DNA of 64,000 nt from Ramazzottius varieornatus (GCA_001949185.1 BDGG01000012.1:688824-752823), one strand, 5' to 3'; shown: positions 22,401-34,296, counted from the first letter of the stretch. The notes: generated by a model not told the origin, from the letters alone. Numbers and translations are program-made.

Positions 22401-24047
22401 GCTCTTCCACAGTTAGTAGCGTGGAGAGAGTTGATACTGCGAAGTCCTGTGGACCTCGCACAGGAGTTCTACAACAACACAAAGAACACTATGCAGGAAG
22501 TCAGGAAAGGCGGCTTTAGTTATGATAGGATATTCAACTTACTTCAAACATTGGACCAAGGATGCCAGGTGGTTATTGGTCAACATGACACCGATGTTCT
22601 CTTTGCGTTGGACAAAGTTGTAAAAGCATCCGGCAGCGTCTTGTAGAAACTCGGAGGAAGGAGTCTTCTGTATGGCCATGGCTATGCCGGAAAGAACATA
22701 GGCTAGCTGCTGGGCGAATATCTCTTGGTTCTCCTTCTTCTTCGACAGGTCGTACAGCATCGACAAGGCTTTCTTCGCCACCAGCTACAACCGACAAACC
22801 ATCTTCATACTCATTGAAATCAGAGATACCAGCAGACACCTCATTGCAATCCCTGTGTACGTACCTCGTCATCGTCCAGCAGTGTTTCCATCAAATACGA
22901 CAGTTTGGTCGAGTCGAAAGTCAAAGCAGCGGACTGCGCAGCTGGCATCAGAGTCTGTTCTCCTGTAATAACGTAAAGACTGTAGCTTGCTAACATCCAC
23001 ATATTCATGCGGATTACCTTCTGTGTGGTGTGGGTTGGATGGAGTGTTGACGGGAACGTCGTAAGGATTGTGCGCCGCGTGCTGACCAGTGTCCATTTCA
23101 CCGTACAAAGAGCCCGACTGCATTACACCACAAAAAAATTATTTGGCAGTCGTGAGGAGAAAGTTTACTGGATGGAACTTACCTGGCTTGGGAGCGCCGT
23201 CTGGAAGCCCGAATCTACGACATGGTTAGGGAAGGGCTGATGCTGGATCCAGTGCTCCATATCCACATCCGGCATGCCATGTGGACCTCCCGTCGAAGTG
23301 TTGGTGCTGGGCCCGCTGGCAAAGGCAGGCATTCCATAAGTCATGGTGGTGCTTTGCTGGATAGTCTGAGACATGTATGCCGGCGGTTGGACATTGGAGT
23401 TGCGGACGGTGTTGAAGGGCGGTGGAGGAGTGGGAGCGTGGTCAGTATCCATGTCGAAGGACTGATAGGCTCCCGTGCCAGGTCCAGAACTGAACTGAGA
23501 CTAAAAAGGAAACATCTTTATACAAAGTTCCCCATAAACATGTATCACGCAATGTTATTCTCACTGGTGATCTCTCGATTAAAAAGTCAAGCGAGAAATT
23601 ATGCTTCAAGAGTGTGCATTGAACAGTGGGCTAATTCGATAACGAGGAGGGATGTGAGCTTACATTAGTGGGCGCCATGGACGATGCAGGCATGGCTCCA
23701 TTATTAAACGGCTGATTATGGCTCCATATTTGAACATTATTCATTGCTACGGAGAGTCCAGTCTGGTGATCCGGAATAATGTTGGGGCCAGATAGCAATT
23801 GTGATGGACCACTCGCAGTGGGTGTATATCCATCCTGAACCCGCCGAGACACTGAAGAAAGAATCGAGCTCTGTCATTTAGTCATTATACAGGCACTGAA
23901 TTAAGGTCCTTTACGAATTATCCGAACCACAATAGTCTTACCGGGGAAAAACTAAGGAGGTACATAAATAAATATTGAGCAAATCGGTGGTTGATTGTTA
24001 TCCGCTGATTGACGGCCAGCTTGACCACAACGAAACTTACTCGCCAT
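19419..24047 (-). CDS. Beta-catenin (armadillo family)
   Basis: Fourteen exons on the minus strand: 24047-24041, 23851-23664, 23500-23183, 23117-23018, 22962-22865, 22784-22543, 22468-22210, 22135-21955, 21630-20996, 20720-20499, 20417-20228, 20162-20086, 20020-19900 and 19663-19419. They join in phase to 960 residues. Near residue 161 the motif VVDSGFQTALPS, preceded by MEHWIQHQ, matches the GSK3/CK1 phosphodegron and the HWQ...DSG context of beta-catenin. Armadillo-type helical repeats span about 220-720 (ILYTLRNLSD, AMCAAGILCNVTY, AAVNTLKHLTYKHRLAQN, LLGLIKNLSND). The protein is longer and more divergent than the vertebrate one (781 residues). It should link cadherins to alpha-catenin and relay Wnt signals through TCF. 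At least three MITEs sit in its introns. Confidence 0.9.
19729..19812. repeat. GTGGCGCACG-family MITE, last intron of beta-catenin
   Basis: CCAATGGCGCACTTTCTC...CGTGCGCCACTTGAACAACG forms a shortened copy lacking clear outer arms. Confidence 0.6.
20799..20980. repeat. Two joined GTGGCGCACG-family MITE cores, beta-catenin intron
   Basis: Outer arms GGGAGCTCGGCAAACAATC and ...TTTGCTTGCTCGGCTCTC flank two successive cores (20836-20880 and about 20890-20942), each with GGCGCAC...GCGCCAC. This looks like an internal duplication or one copy inserted in another. Confidence 0.7.
21739..21860. repeat. GTGGCGCACG-family MITE, beta-catenin intron
   Basis: GGGAGCCCAGCAAACAAACTC at the left is mirrored by GAGGTTTGCCGAGCTCC at the right. 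Core GTGACGCGCC...TTGCGCCAC. Confidence 0.7.
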
Positions 24048-24809
24048 GTCTTTTGGATCCACACGGTCAAACTTCCAAGAGTAAGACCTGGCGGACGGAG
24101 CTCTCCGCCGAACGACCAGATTCAATCCGTGGCCCTATATTGAAAAAACAACGATCTCGACATGTTAGCTGCAGCAAAGTTATCCATCGGAACGTGGAGC
24201 GAACCACACGTATGCAACAGGTGCTCCGCAACTTTGGAGCTCTGTCGTTACTGACCGAACAGTCGGACGATTTTATCCTCAACCGACATACCTGAGATTT
24301 TCACTCATCCGATGCAGAAACGGGAACGTCAGAGTCGTAAAAGACGAAGTTGTTCCTAAAGTATCCGCGGAGAGTACGCATGAGACATGAGATCGGTTCA
24401 AAGAAGCAAGAAGCACGACCAAACTTTCATCAAAGCCGAGCCCTGTCTGCCAGTCTTAACTGTGCACCCTTCAGCAGTTCGGCCAGTTCGGCGGCAAGAT
24501 CAAAGGAATCTGCGCTAGATGCCTTCCCAGGTCAGTCTGCGCAGTTTCGAGCACCCATGTGCAAGTCAGGTTGATCTTATGCGGTTGAAAGGCACGTGGG
24601 CTTACAAACACTGCGCGCATAAATTGTGTATGGATACGGCATGCGCATTGGCACTTTTGGGGCGTAGACAACAGGCTGGTACAGTGTCGCACTTCGCCCA
24701 GTGCGCACCAATAAAACGTGATGGATTTGAAAATAGGAATATAATTTTTATATATGGACCGCAAGTTCCGATTTGGTTCATCTCAATCTCAACTTCTCTC
24801 ACGAGTAAC
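24048..24809. promoter_or_regulatory. Shared upstream region of beta-catenin and MECR
   Basis: The two genes diverge from this 762 bp interval, so both promoters and both 5' UTRs must lie here. No coding exon, TATA box or repeat was recognised with confidence. The call rests only on gene layout. Confidence 0.5.
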
Positions 24810-26032
24810 ATGTTCCTTCCAAGTCGGACACACCATCTGGGGCGACGGATGATCGTGTCGAATGCATCGTCCTGGACAGCAGCCGCTGTGCGGTACAGCG
24901 AGAACGGTGATCCGGAAAAGGTGCTGGAGCTGACGGAAGAATCCGTATCAGGCGATCTGGGAGAAGGCAATGTGGCCCTGAAGTTGCTGGCTGCACCTGT
25001 CAACCCTGCTGACATCAACACGATCCAAGGAGTATACGGGATCAAACCCCCTCTTCCAGCGACGCCAGGTGGAGAAGGCCTTGCAGAAGTGCTAGACGTG
25101 GGCACACATGTAAGAAATGTGCAGAAAGGAGATCGAGTCATCTTCTCCGCTCCTATGCTCGGCACCTGGAGGACATACACCACAGCCTCCGCTACGCAAG
25201 TGCTGAAGATCTCTAAAGAAATTCCTCTCATTGCAGGCGCCACGATCACCATCAACCCACCGACCGCTTTCCGAATGTTGTATGACTTCGTGGTAAGATT
25301 ACCTTCCTTTCCAAACATTCCTTCATTAAGCCGACAGTTTCGCATTCTTTTAGGGCTTACGGAAGAACGACGTGATAGTACAGAATGCTGCCAACTCTGC
25401 TGTGGGTCAAGCTGTGATACAGATTGCAGCGGCGAATAACTGGAGGACAGTCAACATTATTCGTGACCGTCCCAACAAGGCAGACACTGTCCAGTTTCTT
25501 TCCTCTTTGGGAGCCACACATGTCATAACGGACGCGGACTTTAAGCGGAAAGAAGTTCTACAAAGTCTACCGAAAGCTCAACTAGGACTGAACGCGGTCT
25601 CGGGGAAAGCCGTGGCGGACATGGTGAAGCTAATGAACGACCGGTCGACATTGGTCACTTACGGCGGAATGTCCAAACAACCGCTTCTCATACCGACCAC
25701 TGCTCTGATCTTCAAGGTACGTTGTGTAATAGAGAACATATTAACTTGGTGTCTGAACTGGTTGTTTATAGGATATCATCTGCTGCGGGTTTTGGGTGTC
25801 GAGATGGAATGACGAGAACTCGACGGAAGAACGGATTGAGATGCTGGATAGCCTGACGTCTCTGATAAAGGATGGCAAGCTAAAACCTCCCCAAGTTGAA
25901 CCTGTCTTGCTGAAAGATTTCAAGCAGGCGATTCAACGGTCGCAGGAAGGGTTCTCAAATAGAAAGCAATTACTTGTGATGGACGAGCAAATCATGACCA
26001 CCGTCCAGCAGGAGATCGAAGCAAACCGGTGA
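24810..26032 (+). CDS. MECR: Mitochondrial enoyl-[acyl-carrier-protein]/trans-2-enoyl-CoA reductase
   Basis: Exons 24810-25292, 25354-25716 and 25772-26032 all join in phase 0 to 368 residues, close to the 373 of the human protein. An amphipathic, Arg-containing start (MFLPSRTHHLGRR) suits a mitochondrial presequence. The medium-chain reductase fold is clear: APVNPADINTIQGVYG near the substrate-binding region, PATPGGEG, and the NADPH-binding stretch QNAANSAVGQAVIQIAA with IIRDRP after it. The enzyme reduces the trans-2 double bond in the last step of mitochondrial fatty acid synthesis (the pathway that makes octanoate for lipoate). No zinc ligands are present, as usual for this subfamily. No MITE lies in its two short introns. 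Confidence 0.95.
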
Positions 26033-26513
26033 GGCTCTCTCATTGTTTTTTGCTAGTGTTCTTTTCAGCCACTGTACTCGGGGCAGAAAAGTTCTTGTTC
26101 TTGTTTTAACAGTCGAGTACCCGTTTTTGGATTTCGATAAATTTGTGACGAATTAGTTTGTCAACGATTTAACGCTGTTGCTTCTCGATTAAGGCTTCGT
26201 TATCTTCATTGAATCGACTGCCGCGATGGTTTCAGACTTCCAAGTTTGCAAGCAGTGTGTCGGGCTTCAAGGCACGGTGAGAGCACGGAAGTGTTGAATT
26301 CTCAGAGATTGGTCATATCTTTGCGAAAATCTCAAGAAGCTTGCCAGGGCACAAGCGAATATCAAGTCATTTCCGGCTAGTTCTTCCAAGCTTTCTATGC
26401 GGACATGTTTTTACAGTATCGCTCAAAGTTCAGAATCTTTACGCTGGACTGAACTTTGTCGCCAGGAAAATCCACCTAACAGTTGCTAAATCAAATCTAC
26501 ATGTCGTGAGCTG

Positions 26514-26520
26514 TATAAAG
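26514..26520 (+). promoter_or_regulatory. Possible TATA box of the secreted Cys/Gln-rich gene
   Basis: TATAAAG lies 55 bp before the ATG at 26575. That spacing allows a start site about 30 bp downstream and a very short 5' UTR. It is the clearest TATA candidate next to any gene in the window. Confidence 0.4.
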
Positions 26521-26574
26521 AAGGTACTTGGCAGTCCCTTCTCTTCGAATCATCCTTCTCACTTTCTTTACAAC

Positions 26575-28048
26575 ATGGCGAGAATATTCCTCTACGCCGC
26601 GCTTTGCGCCTGTATCTCCCAAGGTAAGCTGGACCAGTTGCTTTTCTTCGCTACTTTGGAATGCGCAAGCGTACTTTCGAATCATGTGAAAATGCTTGAA
26701 GGTTTTCTCTATCGTTTGTAGTGGCCGTTGGGCAATCAAATTCCACCACCCAAAGCAGCACAACCGGTCTCTCCGGCACAAGCAAGATGGCTGCCACTGG
26801 CAACTTCGGCAGCGACACCTGGGGTAACTCTGGGCAGCAGAACCAGCAATACGCCGCTGGACGACTGGGCATGGATAGCTGGGGACCCGTCGGCTCGAAC
26901 TCTGGATCTAACGATACTCTCAGCTTAGCCAACCAAGCACCTGTCACACAGTTTTTCGTGCAGCTCATCCAAGGCCAGGGTTTTGGCTTGAAGAAATGCA
27001 AGAAACCCAAGGATTGTGGACTTGGATTACGTTGTGACATGCTGCTCAATCTATGCGTCCCCATGAATACTCCAGTCTTCTCTGATATCGGTAAGCCGTT
27101 GGTACCTTGGTCGTTCAGTTTTCCAAGCGGAAGTCAACTTCAGCTTGGCTAAAGTAGAGGTAATATCGGCAACTGTGAGTGATGGAGGCATTTTGTTGTA
27201 CTACTAGAGAAGGCCTGCAGTACTGATACGGAGTGCTCTGGTCTGCATTCGTGCCAAGGAGGTCTCTGCCGTTTTTGCGGCCCCAAGAGCTGCCGCAGTA
27301 ATCAAGACTGCTGCCTGGGCTCCTTCGCTACTGCTGGTGAACCCGGAAAGTTCTACGAGTGCCTCAACGTTGAAGACCGCGAAAACCTTGCGCTGGCGAA
27401 ACAGCTGGGCAAGGTGCCGGCTAACTACCAGCCATTGCCAAAGTCGGCTGGCGGCAAGAGCGAAGAGTACGAAGTCGAATCAAACGAACTGATGCAGCTG
27501 GGCTATATGCCTCAACGTAGCACCGCCTTCCAAGGAAACAGATGTTGGGCCCGTAAGTAGACTCTCCGCATTGTCAGATGGCCCGGCTAGCAAAACGACG
27601 GATAGGTGGATGTACTTTTGGTGTTGTTACAGGATGCAACGCTGACAACGACTGCTATACATCCACGATGCCTTCGGCGACCAAGCAACAGCTCGGCTGC
27701 TGCAACGGAGTGTGTACCGCCAGGTCGGCGTGTGTCTCAGTGCCTCAGCCGATTGTTCAGCAGTACCAGCAGATGCAGCAGCAGAGGATGCAGCAGCAAA
27801 TGATGTGGAACCAGCAAGTAGCCCAGGCCTCCGCTGCCCAACAGCAACAAACATGGCAGCAACAGGCTCAACAGCAGCTGGCTGGCCAGACACACTCCCC
27901 TGGAGCTTGGGGAGCCGGTGGACATCATCTGGCACAAGCTGTGCAAAGCGGCTGGAATGCCCAGCCGCAAGTGGTGGTCGCTAATGTCCAGCCTGTCCCC
28001 GCTACATGGGAACAAGCCCAACAGCAGAAACCGACATGGCAAGGATAG
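26575..28048 (+). CDS. Secreted cysteine-rich protein with Gln-rich tail, family unknown
   Basis: Exons 26575-26623, 26722-27090, 27208-27552 and 27633-28048 join in phase to 392 residues. A signal peptide (ARIFLYAALCACISQ) is interrupted by intron 1 at its end, a common layout for secreted proteins. A Ser/Thr/Gly/Asn-rich spacer follows, then three cysteine modules with CxxxxDC...C spacing: KCKKPKDCGLGLRC, a central one (CSTDTECSGLHSCQGGLC ... SCRSNQDCC) and RCNADNDC...LGCCNGVC. The disulphide-style patterns recall small knots such as dickkopf/colipase or WAP folds, but I cannot assign a family. The last 110 residues are Gln/Met/Trp-rich with repeated QQQ runs. A structural or cuticle-associated extracellular protein is possible. 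Confidence 0.75.
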
Positions 28049-28933
28049 AATTCTGTCATAGAAAGAAAAAGGATTCTCTTTTGTTGTCACTGTTCCGTCA
28101 TAGTTTTCTGTAGTGACAGCACACGTCGCACGTATCCTGAATCCACTCTCTGTTTTATTTACGTGTTGGCATCTTGTTAGGCTTTGTTTCAATGAGCGAC
28201 GACAAGGGTTTTGAGTGCGGCGTATGTTGTTTTCGCGGCCGTAAGCTCCGAACAGGGAAGTGAGATAAAATCACGATGGTAGAATGACTTCCGCGAACAC
28301 CGACTTGCTTTCTGAGATTATTCTGCATGGTAAGATGGCAACAGATAGTCGTCTTCGGAAGTGTTCAAGTCACAAGTGCTTCCGCCTAGCGAAAAAGGAC
28401 CTTCGACCCTGACCGGTCAGACGGTAACTTGACATGGCCATGAGAACTGGACCAACTCGTTTCGTCCCATATCAGATGTCGCAGGCGTCGCCCTTACAGT
28501 GGTATCTGGATATACTATAGCATCGGATAATGGATGTCGAGATCTTTTTTTTCTAACTTCTAAGATATTTCATGGGCTAAAATGTAAAATCACTCTCTTG
28601 AAAAATGAGACAAAAAGCTCGGATCCGTATTCGCTGCACGAAAAACTGGAATATAAGGTTGGAAAAACCAACCGGAATTGACCAAGAAAGCACACTGAAT
28701 CGTGCCGAACAAAGGGCAGGGAGACTTTGGGAGAAATTAGTGGGAGAAATCTACCAGAATGCGTCACACCGTTAAGAGGGGGGAACCGTTACAAAGACAC
28801 GTTCACAAGCGAACTACCAGCCAGCCGTAACAAAATTCAATAATCATAACTCTGACTTCTTTGCAATTTGAACCACGCCGGAAATGAGCGGCGGGATGGC
28901 TCCTCAACGAGTCAGCCCTCAGGGACCGATGTG
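28049..28933. other. Intergenic, tail-to-tail
   Basis: Between the 3' ends of the secreted protein gene and the NOSTRIN-like gene. Nothing coding or repeated was recognised; it should contain both 3' UTRs. Confidence 0.4.
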
Positions 28934-31900
28934 TCATATCTGTTCAACATAGCAGGCAGGGAAGGCCCCGTTTTTCCCTCGTAATTCTCCTCTCCACCTG
29001 TCAAGAGCACAAGCTATAAAGCAATCGTTGTTGATTAAAGCAAATAAACTATGGTCTTCCGCCGGAAGTGTGATTCATGCAGTCGTAAGACACTTACCAT
29101 CCATCACTCTGCTTCGCGTGAATGAAGATGATGTCTCCTGAGAAAACACAACAAAAGAATATGTTAGCGGATCGGAAAGCCCTGGTTGAGTCAGGCCATA
29201 AACGTGACTAAGTGCGCAGTTAAAAGTATTAGCGGCGAACGTGCCAATCGATGGCCAAGCATTCATAAAACCGGTTCGCCGCGATAGTGTCGCGCGCAAC
29301 AAGTATAGCTCGGCGAATATAACTCAACAAGGCTGTTTTCCCAAGTGGCGCACGTTTTCGGTGTTTTTGGCTTAAAGTGTGCGTCACGTGGAAAGCCGAC
29401 CCCGTCGAGTTTGTCTGCCGAGCTCTCAATTTTTTTACTCTTTTCGTTCTTATAAAAATAGATGATTTTGCAAAATAGAGGTATTTTCCCGGTGTAGAAA
29501 ATGCAATCTGAGTGACTGTTATGTACCTGGATAGGTCGTTAGTTCGTCAGGCATTCTGGCTTGGTACTCGTAAAGAACTCTACATTTCCCTTTGACCGCT
29601 TCCGAATAAGGAGGTGGCATTTCGACAGCAGGAGGCGAGCCACTATCGACGGTATCACCTGAGTGCGGCATATTGGGATAGATCTTTGAGTTTTGGTGTT
29701 GCAGTATCGCGGCTTGTCGTGTTCCGTCTTTGCGACCAATGGAGTTGGGTGCGGACGAGGAACTGCTACGTGAAGTCATTCGCTCTAGATTTCCTCGTGA
29801 ACCATTGCGTTCCATTTGGTTTGGAGGACTTCCTGGTGGTGCTGTGGAGATGATGTTGCCGTTCTCGTCCGGTCGTAAATCTCGGGCGACCCACTCGGGA
29901 ATGCGGAGAATGGTCATGGGAAGACCATTCTTGTCACGGTCACGTTCCATGAATCTCTGCAGGGGGTGTCGCGGCTTCTCCGTACCTTCAGTGTAGAAAA
30001 CTCGCATGTAACAACGCACAACATAAAACACGCGGGAAGTCAGAAAGAGAACTGCTGTCCTCGACGAACTACTACAATCTTGCAGGCACCTGCATACCGT
30101 ATACCACGCTTGATGTCTAATATCATGTGTGCATGTGCGCAATGGGTAAGTACGGTCTACTGAAAGGTATTCGAACAGTCCGTGCCCATGTTGCGTCTAC
30201 CTGCATACACACGCACCACGATGATTGCATAGCCAAGAGTATGCAGGTACATGATGTGTGCAGATAATTTGACGCCTCTTAGGTCTTACCTTCGATGTCC
30301 GCTAGGGCGACCAGGATTTTGTGATGGCAAGCATGCAGGAAGCGCAGCATGGCTTCACTTTGCGCCATCTTCTCCGACACCTCCATCTGTCCATCTTCTG
30401 TAGAAAAATTGGGTGTCTCACGGTAGGCTTGGGCTAAGTGTCCGATGCCTGTTAGTGGGGGAAGGAGAGAAGCATGGGTTAGTTGGCTATCATGCAGGAA
30501 CGTTACGTTATGACTATGCATTAGCTGTGAATGTTGGTCATAAGTCATAAATAGCGTAATTAAGTAAATAAAAGTGCCCATGCTGTGTGTTAGTTTCGGT
30601 ATCAACCCACGGCATGCCCTCAAGCAAAAACAAGCCAGTAATTTATTCATAGAACCGCTAAAAATAACCAAGCTTACTTACCGTCGCGACTTTTCACTTC
30701 CTTTTGAATGTCTTCGGTAATTATAAGATGCAGCTTCTGAAGCGCTTCGATACGACGTTCTTTGGTCATCACATTTACCCGATCCTCGGCCTGCGGAAAC
30801 AGATCACAATGAGAGAAATTCATGCAAAACTACCGCTCTTTCATGAATCTGTATATCCACCATCTGCGGAAAACGTATATGTAAACGTATGCAGGTTCAT
30901 GAAAGCTGTACAAAGCTGTCAGTTTGTAAAACAGAAGATACTTACAAAGAAATCACATAATATTTGCTCCTGGATGTTGGGCGAAGTTCCACGTTCCGAG
31001 ATAATACTTTGCACATCCAAGTTGAGGTCGACACGAGCCATATGTTCGCGCATCTTCTCGCATATTTGCAGATACTTTTGCGGTACGGTGGCCATCAAGT
31101 TGACGTACTTGATGCCGGTATCTTGCAGGAACTTTCGGCGTTCTTCTTCGACACTCTGCAGGTGATTGGCGGACTTGAACAAGACAATCTCCCAGTCTTG
31201 ACGGGCTCGCTCCGATCGTATGGTACAGTCATGGTACTCCCGTTCTTCATGGCGCACCGCGTCGGCTAACTTGTGCTTCTTGGCTTGGAGTTTCCCCACT
31301 TCCTTCTCGGACGAAGTCTTGACTTTGCCCAGCTTCACACCGTGGATCTGCTCTTGGAGCTTTTCCAGATCCTTCCACAGTATGTAACTGTTCTTCTTTA
31401 TCTACATAACCGCATAACGACTTCAGATAAAAGCGTTAAGGGAAACGTGGACAAACGAACTGAACCAGATCGTTGTCTCAAGTGCCGCACGTTTTCATCA
31501 TTATTGGCCTAATGCGTGCACCGCTTCGAAAACCAATCTCGTTCAGATAATTTGCCCACGTGCCAATCTCCATGATACTATTCTACCGACTAATTGACTG
31601 GTTGATCGTTAGTGTTACTAACGATCGTTTGTTGATATTGAAATTCGAGCGGTTATTTGTGCACGGTCGTTGTTTGTCAACGACCCAGGAAGGAAAAGTA
31701 AACTGGCTCTTCATAGTGATATTCACCTTGAATTCGTCGGCCCGCTTATCCATCAGCGTCTTTTCGGCCCTTTCAACAACGGCTTCAATCTGCGGAAAAG
31801 TAGAACATTGTTGATTTAGTCTCGCCATGATTTTTGCACGCTGTTTCATAATGACAGCATATTGTGCATTGTCGAAAGGACGCGACGCTTCGTACCGCTT

Positions 31901-34296
31901 TGCGTGATTTGCTGTGAGTGTCGTTGAGAACACGAAGTGGCTGAGTTACTTCGGCCGCCACAAAGTCCGCCACAGAGCTGCAATTATACGCCAACACACA
32001 AACGTTTTTTTATCTACTTCATCACTCTCCAACCAAGCATGGGGATTAATTACCGGTGAAGCTCCGCTTCCATCTCCATTTCCGTAGCCACTCCGATCCA
32101 GGCGTTGGCTAACGTCCTATACGGCAGGGAAAAAACTTCTCAATTAGCGACAGTCGATAACATGTAATTTTCTTCAAATTAAAATTCGCTATCACGGCCA
32201 CCCACTCAACCAGACCTGCTTGCCACAAGGCCAAACAGTTTAGTCGACTTCGAGCCGGAATAGTTTGAAATACAATCGGTTCTTCGTTGTGCGTACTTAC
32301 CCAACAGCGTCTTTGGAAACCTTGGCTAACCGAGTCGCTATCTTGGAAAGACCTTTGGCGTAATTAGCTTCCAGTTCCGACCTGAAATGGTCAAAAAACA
32401 CACTTGAAGTTGGCCTGGTATAGAAGGTTGTCATTTCGAAGAAAAGTGGAGCGAAACAGTTTTTCTTCTTTACTTGCGCGTGTCCATTAGTTATTGATTA
32501 ATATAGGAGCCGGGAAAATAAATCGAACCAGATCGTTTTCGCACGCGGCGCACGTTCTCGTTACCATTAGCTACAAGAGTGCGCCACTTCCGAAAGCAAT
32601 CTGCCTTGATTCATTTGCCCAACTCTCCTATTATGAAAAATAATGGAAGAAAATATTTCCCTCATCAGATGAACTGATTACTCAGTTCTCGTCTTGCTAC
32701 TGAGGCATGTCGGCGAGAAAAAAAACTGATAACATAAGCCCAGTGTTAAAAAATAGACGCGCCGTCCTCTGTGACTACGAGTGCGCTATCAAGCGACAAC
32801 AAACTTTTATCGACCATAATAACCCTGCGCAAACATGAGCAACTCTTCATTGTCCAATATTCAGTTGATCGCTATACCTTTCTTGCAGGATGGAAGAGAG
32901 CTCCTTAGCGAATTCCGCGCTCTGCTTGATGTATCTTCGTAGTTCCAGAAAGCCATTGGTACCCTGAAAAGACAGCAAAAAGAAGCACATTAGACGATGA
33001 GGTCAACCACAATATAGACGCGAGGCACACCTCTAATCACACAATTCAGCACATTAGAGTGTCAGAGCTATGACGCGTCTTCACTATAGACTGTCGTTCT
33101 TCAACCACATAAACCCTATTATGTTTCCGCAAGTCTGAAGATAGCGATAAGTAGAGCCATCGAGATGTTACTCATGGAGAAGATGTTTAATCAAGTCAAT
33201 CAAACAAACCGAGTCTTCCTTGGTCGGATCGGGAAGTGGACTCTTGTGGTTGCCTCGGCTGAAGCTTAGCGAGCTCAAGCGCCATCCCGACTTGGACTTG
33301 CCCAGTGTCCCCCCGCTCCGCCTGACAGTTCCTCCTTGCGATGCGGACATGTTGGAGATGTTGGAAAGCGACCCCATACTGGAAGTACTGGAGTGCCGTT
33401 CAATGTTGGAATCACTATAGTACCCGTCCATGGATTCGTGCATTAAGTACGGTAGATAAGAGTAAACACACCACTACGAGAGCGAAGGAATCTCGTCCTC
33501 GAACAGACCCGGTACAACAACAACGAGATACAATGCCACTTTTCGGTGCTGCTGTGTGCTCAACACGCACGGAACAGCGCGAGATAATCCGCAGATGTGC
33601 CCGCAGGGCGAAAACTGTCAAAAGTCTCAATGGTGCACCAAATTACCCAAGCATAGCTGCCTACGTTTCAACAGTGTGAATCAGCGCAAGAGATGAAACC
33701 TGAGACGGCTCAGTAAATAGTACCAACTAGTACCCATGGCAAGCTCTTGAATATGATGGCCTTCGTTAGTTAATGCTGTGTCTGCGGGAATTTCTAACTC
33801 TTCATTCCTACAACGCATTCCTCCGCCTCTTGTTCACATTGTTCGTTTCATCCAGCCTTGCAAAAAGAGGTCCCTGCCTTTCCTCTAAAATTAACATCGC
33901 TCGATCTATTCTCACACAACACAACGGACCCGTTTTATCGATCGAGGACGGGACGGTCGATGTGTCACTCAAATCTGACAAACACTCGCATCTCACACGC
34001 GTGACCCAAAGATACCACGTGATACCTCAAGACCCAGACAGACAGACCCAAGTGCGCGAAGTGATCGGGGTAAGGAACCCAGCGAAGAACACACATCAAA
34101 GACGGAAGTCCGTGCTATCTCAAACTCCAGAAACTGTTCGAACGCCTTTCCGAAACCATATCAAGTGGACAAAAGACTAACGAAAAGTACTTACAGTATC
34201 GTCCTCCTTGCACAAGGCAGCAGCATATCGTGGTTTGAGCGGAGGCGGCGAACCTCGACGGTTCGGGCTCGACTGGACACACGCGGTATTCCCCAT
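28934..34296 (-). CDS. NOSTRIN-like F-BAR and SH3 protein
   Basis: Thirteen minus-strand exons: 34296-34195, 33473-33210, 32963-32878, 32381-32301, 32116-32054, 31977-31896, 31789-31727, 31401-30946, 30790-30682, 30448-30290, 29985-29527, 29137-29098 and 28997-28934, in phase, 675 residues. The F-BAR domain (about 123-400) starts GFLELRRYIKQSAEFAKEL, with ELEANYAKGLSKIATRL as its conserved core; a helical HR1-like stretch follows (about 400-488); a disordered linker leads to a C-terminal SH3 (CRVLYEYQARMPDEL, GDIIFIHAKQSDGWWRGEL). This order matches NOSTRIN and close F-BAR relatives, which bend membranes and recruit N-WASP, dynamin or eNOS. The first exon is inferred from a good donor and phase; it encodes MGNTACVQSS, a likely N-myristoyl/palmitoyl signal. 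An alternative start is the ATG at 33443. Three introns carry MITEs. Confidence 0.85.
29310..29432. repeat. GTGGCGCACG-family MITE, NOSTRIN-like intron
   Basis: TAGCTCGGCGAATATAACTC at the left, GAGTTTGTCTGCCGAGCTCTC at the right, with CAAGTGGCGCACGTTTTCGG inside. Confidence 0.75.
31447..31562. repeat. GTGGCGCACG-family MITE, NOSTRIN-like intron
   Basis: CGTGGACAAACGAACTGAAC pairs with GTTCAGATAATTTGCCCACG; the core GTGCCGCACG...CGTGCACCGC is mutated. Confidence 0.7.
32506..32630. repeat. GTGGCGCACG-family MITE, NOSTRIN-like intron
   Basis: AGGAGCCGGGAAAATAAATC pairs with GATTCATTTGCCCAACTCTCCT; core GCGGCGCACGTTCTC...AGTGCGCCACTT. Confidence 0.75.

Noticed and set aside
24602-25345. 247-codon minus-strand open frame opposite MECR exon 1
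   Set aside because: It lies antisense to a confidently identified exon and shows no domain of its own.
27737-28192. Leu-rich minus-strand open frame
   Set aside because: It is the antisense of the CAG-rich Gln tail of the secreted protein (CTG read as Leu), not a membrane protein.
33773-34180. 135-codon plus-strand open frame upstream of the NOSTRIN-like gene
   Set aside because: It has no recognisable domain, lies within the inferred first intron of the NOSTRIN-like gene and has no splice support.
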